Assembly: GCA_018267365.1 (NCBI GenBank)
Contig: JAFDYQ010000016.1
Coordinates: 1-64,000, forward strand
DNA length: 64,000 nt
Source: Bacteroidota bacterium
Lineage (GTDB): Bacteria; Bacteroidota; Bacteroidia; Chitinophagales; LD1
Direction: 5' to 3'
Positions 17,125-24,644 of this stretch are shown in pieces (position 1 is the stretch's first letter; each line of letters starts with the position of its first letter). A program made the translations under genes and the position numbers. Under the pieces are notes generated by a model. It made no database searches. It saw only the letters and a program-made list of their open reading frames with translations, and was not told where the DNA came from.

Positions 17125-18387
17125 CTAGGTTTTAAAAATATTGACAGGGGCAAAATCTCCTGGCAGTACCGAATGTATCACATCGCTCCCGGCACCAAAC
17201 CACTGCCGCAATACAGAGGCATATACTGCTTTGAAATCATATTGCAGAGGCAGGTTATCATCCACAGTCACCTTATCCGGTATCACAGGATTGTGCCCTA
17301 TGATCTGGCTATCTATATCTGCTCCGAAGTAGATGACCGGCTGCGTAGAGCCATGATCTGTGCCCAGGCCGCTGGTAGATACGATCCTGCGGCCAAACTC
17401 TGAAAAGGTCATGCCTGCTACATCTCCCTCGCGGCCCATGTGCACCACATCATCCCAAAAGCAGGTGATGGCTTGTGACAGTTTGCTCAATAAGGTAGCA
17501 TGGACACCCTTTGTTTTGTCGGAGGCTGTCACCTGCTCTACATGCGTGTCAAAGCCTTTCATGTCCACCATGTAGACAGATGTTTTCAGTCCGCCGTGGA
17601 TCAGGCGGGCTACCACTTTCAGCTGATCTGCCAGAGAGTTTTCGCCGGCCTTAGGGTACATTTTTGAGGATGCGAAGGGTGTGTCCAGCGCCTTCTTCAC
17701 CACGTCCGCATATTTATCTGTCTGTAGCAGTATTTCCCGTATACTTTTCACCTCCTCTACTCCAAAACTATCAGGCCCGCTGCCTTTGGCATCAGTATCT
17801 GATGCGCCAAACGGTATATTGGGATTCACCACTATGCTCATATCCATCGCCTTGCCCTGAAACAGGAAGGTACCCGTATCTCCTACCTTCATAGCGGGTG
17901 GGTCAGGTTGCTCCTTGCTGGGATAGCCATCGGGATAGTTTTTAAATTTTGTCTCCAGATACCTGGCCATCCAGCCCGTGTAGAGAGATTTATCAGCAGG
18001 CGAGCCAGTGAGCCAGATATCTGAGGACCGGAAATGGGAAAAATTAGGATGCTCGTAGCCTACGCCTTGTATGAATCCCGCCAGCCCATTGTCAAACATA
18101 TCCCGGATGCCGGCCAGAGAGGGGTGCAGCCCTGTTTCCGACGTTCCTTTTATTGGTAGTATTTTATTCTCAGGTATGAAAATATTAGGTCGTGCAGCAG
18201 CTATCTGGCCATAGTGGCTGACAGGTATCACAGTGTGCAGGCCATCATTGCCACCTATCAGCTGTATGATCACAAAAACCTTATTACCCTTGCCCTGCCG
18301 GCGTACATGGCAGGCATCCAGCGCGCTCAGTAGCGGGTACATGGCTGCCATGACTGCGGTATTCCGTATAAAGGTTTTTCTATTCAC
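17125..18387 (-). CDS. DUF1501 family protein
   Basis: A 420-residue exported protein of the DUF1501 family, structurally related to alkaline-phosphatase/sulfatase folds but without a proven function. The start MNRKTFIRNTAVMAAMYPL with a following LSALDAC looks like an export signal, possibly lipoprotein. The family core is visible: QLIGGNDGLHTVIP, HPNFSHFRSSDIWLTG and GMTFSEFGRR...GTDHGSTQPV. It lies 27 bases downstream of the DUF1800 gene, a pairing very common in Bacteroidota and planctomycetes. The pair probably has nothing to do with the oxygenase locus around it. Confidence 0.9.
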   Translation of the reverse strand: MNRKTFIRNTAVMAAMYPLLSALDACHVRRQGKGNKVFVIIQLIGGNDGLHTVIPVSHYGQIAAARPNIFIPENKILPIKGTSETGLHPSLAGIRDMFDNGLAGFIQGVGYEHPNFSHFRSSDIWLTGSPADKSLYTGWMARYLETKFKNYPDGYPSKEQPDPPAMKVGDTGTFLFQGKAMDMSIVVNPNIPFGASDTDAKGSGPDSFGVEEVKSIREILLQTDKYADVVKKALDTPFASSKMYPKAGENSLADQLKVVARLIHGGLKTSVYMVDMKGFDTHVEQVTASDKTKGVHATLLSKLSQAITCFWDDVVHMGREGDVAGMTFSEFGRRIVSTSGLGTDHGSTQPVIYFGADIDSQIIGHNPVIPDKVTVDDNLPLQYDFKAVYASVLRQWFGAGSDVIHSVLPGDFAPVNIFKT

Positions 18388-18414
18388 TTCTTTTTTTATT
18401 CTCTCATTTATAGA

Positions 18415-20016
18415 TCACATCACGTGGTACTCCGGCAGGCTCAGCAGTCGCGCATAAAACATCCTGAGACGGGCATCCAGCACTTCCTTTGTCTCTACGT
18501 CATCCGGATGATCTGCTAGCTTCTGCCATGCTTTCTGCCAGTAGTAGTCAGTATCCATACCTGATACGAGCAGGCCCTTTAGCTGGTCTACGGTAGATGG
18601 TGCCGGTGCCACAGCGCATAGCCGTCTGGTCACCTGTGCTATGAATCCCGGCAGGTCCCCCGGGTTTTCAAATTGTCGCGAAAAATTCAAAAAGTCGAAA
18701 CTCACACTGTATCCGTTAAATATAAGTCCCTCATGCGTACTGAGCCCATCACTTAGTTTTTTCCGCATGCTGAGGCTGGCAGAGTTTACCCACCAGCGGT
18801 GATAGTTAGGTGCCTGATAGTAGGCCGGCCAGCCGGCCACTGACGGCGGATCTCCTATACGCTGAGATAGGTCCTCACAGTTGAGGTGGTATTGCAGCCA
18901 TGGCTCATGACACTCCTTGAGGGTAGTATAGGTTTTCTCCGGTGCCAGATATACTGTCACCCCCATCTCCAGCGTAGAGCCGAGCAGAAATTCTGCCGGG
19001 CTTTTGACTATACCACCCCTTAGAGCCGGGTCAAAGAAGTGCTCACTGCCGAGCAGCACCCTCAGCACCGGCACGACCTCAAAATTATTTTGAAAATAAA
19101 TATCAGCCAGCGGCGCTATGACCTCGCGCTCTATCACCTCATCTATATGAGCGTATACAAACCACCGGTAGAGATTGCGGCACACATATTTCGCAGCTTC
19201 TCTTTTGCGCAGGATCATGTCTATCAGCTCATCTGTTTCCACACTACCCTCTTTGCCTTCGCGACCTTTTATGATATGGTGCTCAAAAAAGGCAGAGAAC
19301 CGTTTGTCTGCAGTCTCATGCTGGGCCGGGTCAAATACACCCTTACACGTATCCTTATCATCTTTCCATCCCGTCAGTACGCGCGCTGCGGCCTTTACAT
19401 CTTCCTCCGTATAGTGTATGTCCGGGCTCTTGCCCAGAGTGAATAACTCCATCAGCTCACGGGCATAATTCTCATTTGGAGCAGACTTAAAATTAGTGTT
19501 GCCACCGAGGTATACGAGCATAGCCGGACTGGTAGTGCCCTCACGTATCAGCTGTCGGAAACTGCCCAGCGCATGCACACGCAGCATGGCCACGTAGAAG
19601 TAAGAATAGCGGCTATCCTTCACTACATCGGTCTCGGTCACAAAGTGATTGTGCCAGAAAAGCGTCATTTTCTCCGTGATGGAGTGGTCACGATTGAGTA
19701 TCAGGCCGGTCCACCACATACGAAACATGATCTTGCGGCGGTAGTTTACCTCCTCGCTCTCATAGGGTGCGTGTATCCATGTACCACCTAGTTTCACATA
19801 GGGGTCCACTCCGTCTGATATCTCCTCCCGTACGGGTGGTGGTGTAGGAGATGGCCGCAGCAAATCATCCAGACATTGACCTAATGATTTACTTTTATAA
19901 AATGAGACATCACTATGACCTGCGCCAAACAGGCACCTGCGCAGCAGGTGCAGCAGATCTTCTTCGCTGAGGTCACTTTTATATGGCTTCAGACTATATG
20001 TGCCTATAGAGGCCAT
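18415..20016 (-). CDS. DUF1800 family protein
   Basis: A 533-residue protein of the DUF1800 family. Its length and the motifs LLRRCLFGAGH near the N-terminus, MLFWHNHFVTE, NENYARELMELFTLG and RVLTGWK are all characteristic. The function of the family is unknown. It forms a two-gene unit with the downstream DUF1501 gene. No signal peptide is evident. The 181-base region upstream, to the oppositely oriented gene at 20198, is AT-rich; I see no exact -7 consensus there. Confidence 0.9.
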   Translation of the reverse strand: MASIGTYSLKPYKSDLSEEDLLHLLRRCLFGAGHSDVSFYKSKSLGQCLDDLLRPSPTPPPVREEISDGVDPYVKLGGTWIHAPYESEEVNYRRKIMFRMWWTGLILNRDHSITEKMTLFWHNHFVTETDVVKDSRYSYFYVAMLRVHALGSFRQLIREGTTSPAMLVYLGGNTNFKSAPNENYARELMELFTLGKSPDIHYTEEDVKAAARVLTGWKDDKDTCKGVFDPAQHETADKRFSAFFEHHIIKGREGKEGSVETDELIDMILRKREAAKYVCRNLYRWFVYAHIDEVIEREVIAPLADIYFQNNFEVVPVLRVLLGSEHFFDPALRGGIVKSPAEFLLGSTLEMGVTVYLAPEKTYTTLKECHEPWLQYHLNCEDLSQRIGDPPSVAGWPAYYQAPNYHRWWVNSASLSMRKKLSDGLSTHEGLIFNGYSVSFDFLNFSRQFENPGDLPGFIAQVTRRLCAVAPAPSTVDQLKGLLVSGMDTDYYWQKAWQKLADHPDDVETKEVLDARLRMFYARLLSLPEYHVM

Positions 20017-20197
20017 GGATCAGTCTCGTTTAGGAGCCAATTTAGCTACTTGCAGGCGCTTTTAAAAAATAAAATTCAGCTATATATCTTTATGTTCCAT
20101 ATAATGCACTGATGGGTGGCCGGTCCTCAGCGAAACAACTGATCTCTGTCATGATCTGCCCTGTTTGCCAGTGATATATCCTTACTTTTACTATTTT

Positions 20198-20965
20198 ATG
20201 ACACAGTCACTACACACGCAGGAGCCAGACCGCTACTTTCTCAAAGAGACCCGGTATGATGGTGCTCATCCCCGCTATTATGATCCTGCTGCATTCCAAT
20301 GGGTGTCTATGCTGGAGGGCAGGTACGCTGAGATCGTAGAGGAGATCAGCGGGCTCACGCAGGGCCATGAAGATATGCCGCCCAATCTCAACCCCCCATA
20401 TCTCAGCGCCCCTGATGCCTGGAGAAACTTCTATTTTTTCAACTTCCGCTGGTACAATCATAAAAACTGTCTGAAATACCCCAAGACGTTTGCCCTGCTG
20501 CAGACCATACCCCATATTTCCTTTGCCGGTATCACTGTGCTGGAGCCACACAGCCGGGTACTGCCTCATATCGGTGAGACCAATGCGATCATCCGCTGTC
20601 ATCTGGGCCTGCAGATCCCCGGCCGGTATCTGGACTGCGGTATACAGGTAGATGATGAGAAGCGGGGCTACCACACGGGACGGCTGCTTATGTTTAGCGA
20701 TGCCCATATGCATACTACATGGAATGATACCGACCAGCGCCGGTTTCTGCTCATCCTTGATGTCATTCATCCGGATTTTGTACAAAAGGGGGACTGGGTC
20801 TGCGCGCAATCACTCGGCGCACTCACTATCAAATACATAGATGAAAAGATACCCATCATCAGCACTTTGCCGTCCTTTGCTCTCACAGCCTTTCTCAAGG
20901 TACTGGCCCTGCTCTGGTATCTCTTCCTGCCTGTACAAAAGAGATTTGCCGTTTTTTACAAATAG
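20198..20965 (+). CDS. Aspartyl/asparaginyl beta-hydroxylase-family Fe(II)/2OG enzyme (second copy, most diverged)
   Basis: A 255-residue paralogue of the proteins at 15200 and 34682. I use ATG 20198; an upstream in-frame TTG at 20165 would add 11 unconserved residues. Core residues are His124 in LPHIGETN, Arg133 and His135 in RCHLGL, His172 in HMHTTWN, and the Arg181/Arg182 pair in QRRFLL. The C-terminus again ends in a hydrophobic stretch followed by LPVQKRFAVF, the shared tail. It is the first gene of a plus-strand trio with the PhyH gene at 21074 and the double PhyH at 21962. Likely cytosolic or membrane-bound hydroxylation of a lipid-linked intermediate. Confidence 0.85.
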   Translation: MTQSLHTQEPDRYFLKETRYDGAHPRYYDPAAFQWVSMLEGRYAEIVEEISGLTQGHEDMPPNLNPPYLSAPDAWRNFYFFNFRWYNHKNCLKYPKTFALLQTIPHISFAGITVLEPHSRVLPHIGETNAIIRCHLGLQIPGRYLDCGIQVDDEKRGYHTGRLLMFSDAHMHTTWNDTDQRRFLLILDVIHPDFVQKGDWVCAQSLGALTIKYIDEKIPIISTLPSFALTAFLKVLALLWYLFLPVQKRFAVFYK

Positions 20966-21073
20966 ACGCTGACCTTTATCATAGCTCCTTCTTCATCACA
21001 AAAATGCGCAAAGTAGCGTATCTTCACTGGCACCTGCATGGCATAGTGCTGCAGGTTGATCACAGACTGTCAT

Positions 21074-21961
21074 ATGCGTCCGATATTCAAAGATGAAAAA
21101 CTCCAGGCTGCCTTTGAGAGTGACGGGTATGTGAAGCTGAAACTATTCACACCCGAGCAGATACAGGTACTCCGGGATTACTACGAGGGTGTGCGCGCAG
21201 AGCACGAAGCGGCTATGCAGACGGAGAGCCTCTACTCATCTGTAGAGACAGGCAATCCCGACCTGCTCATAGCCCTGGACCAGCTGGTAAAAACGACCAT
21301 CATGGACCAGGTGCAGGCCGTATTTCAAAACTACCAGGTACTGATCTCTAACTATCTGATCAAAAATAGTGGTGACAATAGCGAACTGATGCCACATCAG
21401 GACCTGACCTTTGTAGACGAGCCGTCGGAGTGCTCATTCAACCTCTGGATACCTCTGCAAAAAACAGATGCCGACAGCGGCCAGCTCAGAGTACTGAAGG
21501 GAAGCCACAAGATCAAAAAGACACTGCGCGTAGTACCGGAGTATCCCCGGCCCTTCGTACACCTGCAGGATACTATCCGTGCCTTATTCACTGACATAGC
21601 CACAGATATAGGTGAGTGTGTAGTGCTCAATCATGCCGTACTGCACGGCTCCGCAGCCAATCATACCGGTAGCCCACGCATAGCCATCATACTCGGTATG
21701 TGCTCAGGTCCTGCTGACATCCACTACTACTATATGCCCCAGGGTGATAGTACGCGGATAGAAAAATATAAAATGACCCCGGAAGACTATTATTATTTCA
21801 AATCCGATGGCCGGCCCGCGCGTGCACATCAGGTAGATACGATAGCCCATACATTTGAGCCGGCCTCTGTAGAAAGCTTTAAACACTGGATCCGCAGAGA
21901 TCCGCACCTGAGCCTGATGACCAAGATCAATCTTCTATACTTCAAATCACTGCAGCAATAA
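21074..21961 (+). CDS. PhyH-family Fe(II)/2OG oxygenase
   Basis: A 295-residue PhyH protein. The start at ATG 21074 (MRPIFKDEKLQAAFESDGYV) matches the N-termini of the other copies; six residues of extra upstream frame are ignored. Iron ligands are His108 and Asp110 in MPHQDLTFVDE and His191 in AVLHGSAAN, with Arg202 for 2-oxoglutarate. The pattern NYQ...SNYLIKNSG and HQDLTFVDE groups it with the proteins at 53340 and 54203 rather than with its immediate neighbour. The C-terminal KINLLYFKSLQQ is helical and basic. Its stop codon abuts the ATG of the double PhyH gene, so the two are co-translated. Confidence 0.87.
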   Translation: MRPIFKDEKLQAAFESDGYVKLKLFTPEQIQVLRDYYEGVRAEHEAAMQTESLYSSVETGNPDLLIALDQLVKTTIMDQVQAVFQNYQVLISNYLIKNSGDNSELMPHQDLTFVDEPSECSFNLWIPLQKTDADSGQLRVLKGSHKIKKTLRVVPEYPRPFVHLQDTIRALFTDIATDIGECVVLNHAVLHGSAANHTGSPRIAIILGMCSGPADIHYYYMPQGDSTRIEKYKMTPEDYYYFKSDGRPARAHQVDTIAHTFEPASVESFKHWIRRDPHLSLMTKINLLYFKSLQQ

Positions 21962-23674
21962 ATGAAACCAGACCTTCTGATCAGAGACCCCGAGTACAAG
22001 ACCGCCCTGGATGAAATGGGCTTTTGCGTAGCCCCGCTTTTCTCGCAGGCCCAGATAGGCCGGATCAGAGATCTGTATCACCAGTTCTCTATCGAAAACA
22101 ACGTCTCAGGACTGATAGCGAGCCATAGCAAAATAGGCGGCGATAGAAATCTGCGCCTCAGTGGCGCACTGCGGGATATAGTGATGCCTGCTCTCACGGA
22201 GTGGTTTTCAGATTTTGATTTCTTCATTGGGGGGTTTATGGTCAAGGAAGCCAATAACCCAAAGGAACTGACCCTGCACCAGGACTGGAATATCGTAGAT
22301 GAAAAGCAATACACCAGCTACCAGATATGGGTACCGGTAGATCTGTCTTATCCTGACAATGCAGGCATGTTTGTCGTGCCCGGCAGCCACCGCTTTTTTG
22401 ACAACTACCGCTCGGGCAGCTACAGCATACCTGACGTGATAGCAGACGAGCACATCAGGCCCTACACCGTAGATATGATCATCCCCCCGGGCCATGCGCT
22501 TGTATTTCACAATTCGCTTTTCCACGCCTCATATCCCAATAATTCACCGCAAAACAGGATATCTGCTATCATAAGCATCTACAAGAAAAATGCACCACTA
22601 TCATACTTTCAGAAAAATGCAGCATCTGGCAAAACAGATGTATACCAGATCACACCCGACATCTTTCTCACTACGCTCAATAAACTGGAGAATGGCGGCA
22701 TACCGGATACCTATCTCGCCCATAGCGCAGGACCATTGCAGCTATTAGAAAACAGGGCAATAAACAGCAGGGACCTGGCGGCAAAATATCTCTCCTCCAT
22801 CGGAGGCGATCCTGCCGGCTTTGAGCCATTGCAGCGCCATATACTCCGGGATCGCGATATAGAGCACTCTATGAAAAAAGACGGCTATGTAGTGTTAGAT
22901 TTCCTTTCGCCGGAGACGGTGGAGGAGCTCAAAGCCGAATATGACAGACTATTCAAGGCACCGGGTACCAATATTGGCCGCTTCACACCTATGGAGCATG
23001 CTACAGCAGAGTCCAAAAGGTATATCCACAACTTTATCATAGACAAAGTACGAAGCCGGCTGGACCACTACTTTCAAAACTATCAGACTCCGATAGCCAG
23101 TTTTTTTACGAAATATGCGCACTCTACCGGAGACCTGTCATGGCACAATGACGCCTCTCTGATCATCAATACGCATCTGGAGCCTCACTATGGCATCTGG
23201 TGCCCGCTCATAGATGTAGATGATAGCAATGGTGCATTCTGCCTCATAGAGGGTAGTCACAAATTTTGCCACTCCGTGTATGTAGACGGCATACATTGGC
23301 CGTTTTCACAGTACCTGCCGGAGTTTGACCGCATAGGCCGCGTCCTGACACTGCGTGCCGGGCAGATGGTCCTTTTTGATCTGCGGCTGATACATAATGC
23401 TGTGCCCAATCAGTCTGACCAGGACAGGTTGGTATTTGCTATCAGGCTCACACATACTGCCACGCGGTACTATAGTTTTCTGTGCGTAGACTCAGATCAA
23501 GATGCGATCAGCATGTATGAGGAAAAGCCGGACTACTATCTGCGCGATGACTGGTCCGGAGCCAATCAGGCCGGTAGCAGAAATATAAAAGTAGGAGAGA
23601 TGCAGCACATCTACGCTCATATAGACCGGGCAGCTATAGCCGGCAGGCTAAAGTCAGAAACCGCCCCCATCTGA
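21962..23674 (+). CDS. Tandem double-domain PhyH Fe(II)/2OG oxygenase
   Basis: A 570-residue fusion of two PhyH domains. Domain 1 (about 1-275) has His106 and Asp108 in LHQDWNIVDE, His188 in LFHASYPN and Arg199. Domain 2 (about 290-570) has His395 and Asp397 in SWHNDASL, His478 in RLIHNAVPN and Arg489. Domain 2 lacks the usual W/TxVDE stretch after its HxD motif, so the two halves may have different substrates or steps. Both facial triads look complete. The gene starts directly after the stop of the PhyH gene upstream and is convergent with the candidate halogenase 10 bases away. A second, independent double-PhyH fusion lies at 49561-51489. Confidence 0.88.
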   Translation: MKPDLLIRDPEYKTALDEMGFCVAPLFSQAQIGRIRDLYHQFSIENNVSGLIASHSKIGGDRNLRLSGALRDIVMPALTEWFSDFDFFIGGFMVKEANNPKELTLHQDWNIVDEKQYTSYQIWVPVDLSYPDNAGMFVVPGSHRFFDNYRSGSYSIPDVIADEHIRPYTVDMIIPPGHALVFHNSLFHASYPNNSPQNRISAIISIYKKNAPLSYFQKNAASGKTDVYQITPDIFLTTLNKLENGGIPDTYLAHSAGPLQLLENRAINSRDLAAKYLSSIGGDPAGFEPLQRHILRDRDIEHSMKKDGYVVLDFLSPETVEELKAEYDRLFKAPGTNIGRFTPMEHATAESKRYIHNFIIDKVRSRLDHYFQNYQTPIASFFTKYAHSTGDLSWHNDASLIINTHLEPHYGIWCPLIDVDDSNGAFCLIEGSHKFCHSVYVDGIHWPFSQYLPEFDRIGRVLTLRAGQMVLFDLRLIHNAVPNQSDQDRLVFAIRLTHTATRYYSFLCVDSDQDAISMYEEKPDYYLRDDWSGANQAGSRNIKVGEMQHIYAHIDRAAIAGRLKSETAPI

Positions 23675-23684
23675 TGGCCAGATA

Positions 23685-24563
23685 TCAGGACCAGTAGAAT
23701 ATCTCCTTGCCGTCATTGGAAAAGTTGACAAATCCTCCGTAAGTGATGCGAGGTGTATCGCCTTTGATATTTTCTACCCGGTGCCAGATAGGCCCACCGG
23801 AGAAAACAAGTATATCTCCGGGCTGTGGTTTTACGGTGAATTGCTCCACATCTTTCAGGTAGATCGTATTGCCATCTTTGTCTATCACAGAGTCGTTTTC
23901 GTCAGGCGTAGCCTTGGCTACTACATCTTTCCACAGCATGTCATATATCGTTAGCTCGCCGCCTGCCTCGGTATTTTGCAGATTGAAGAAGAAGCTGAGC
24001 TGGTCGCTCATATCGATATCATTGGCCAGTAGCGAGTAGTAGTATTCAGACTGCTGCTGAAACAGATTACCACAGTGCACAAATAGTCCCCCCCTGTCCT
24101 TATAAAACACCCTGAAGCACCCCTCGGAGACCGGTATGCCTTTGACCTTATTGATCGGTACACTCACCTTGTAGTCAGCCGCCACCGCCCGGAAAAACGC
24201 ATTGACCCGATCTTTCACCAGCTGTAGGGCCGGCTCGCGGGCCATCAGTTTATACATCGTGTTGAGTGACTCGTAGTAGGCATCCAGTCTCTCACCGTCA
24301 TTTGTGATGATAGCAAAGGGGGTAGGAAACATTTTGCCGGATGGCGTATTCATTGCGTCTTCCTCCAGCGGTCTCTCCAGCGCCCGGAGCATCTCTGCCA
24401 CCTCCTGCTGGGAGAAAAGGTTGCGTAAAACAAAACCATGTATCTCACCGTTTTTTAGTTTGCGTATCAGGTCGCCATTTTCTGCCATTTTAGCCGCTGG
24501 CACCTCTATGAAGTTGAAAAAAATGCGGGGTCCCGTGATAGTGCTGGTTTGCTCTGCGATCAT
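23685..24563 (-). CDS. WelO5-like Fe(II)/2OG enzyme with HxG motif, candidate halogenase
   Basis: A 292-residue 2OG enzyme. In place of an HxD motif it has His163-Cys164-Gly165-Asn166, read directly from CAC TGT GGT AAT on the minus strand. The distal ligand is His261 in PIWHRVEN, and Arg272 in TPRITYGGF is the likely 2-oxoglutarate anchor. A Gly at the carboxylate position leaves room for a halide on iron, as in WelO5/AmbO5. From memory of WelO5, several features agree: the ligand positions (His164, Gly166, His259), length of about 290, and segments like SDQLS-F, EAGGEL and a C-terminus ending in YYW or FYW. No alignment was run. If active it would chlorinate or brominate an aliphatic carbon. 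Monocistronic or distal in its unit; convergent with the double PhyH gene. Confidence 0.7.
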   Translation of the reverse strand: MIAEQTSTITGPRIFFNFIEVPAAKMAENGDLIRKLKNGEIHGFVLRNLFSQQEVAEMLRALERPLEEDAMNTPSGKMFPTPFAIITNDGERLDAYYESLNTMYKLMAREPALQLVKDRVNAFFRAVAADYKVSVPINKVKGIPVSEGCFRVFYKDRGGLFVHCGNLFQQQSEYYYSLLANDIDMSDQLSFFFNLQNTEAGGELTIYDMLWKDVVAKATPDENDSVIDKDGNTIYLKDVEQFTVKPQPGDILVFSGGPIWHRVENIKGDTPRITYGGFVNFSNDGKEIFYWS

Positions 24564-24644
24564 CTTATTGCTGTTTACTCAAAGATACCAAGTATCCTTT
24601 CAGATTGTATAAAGGTTGTATTTTATAATACTTCTAAAATCGTT

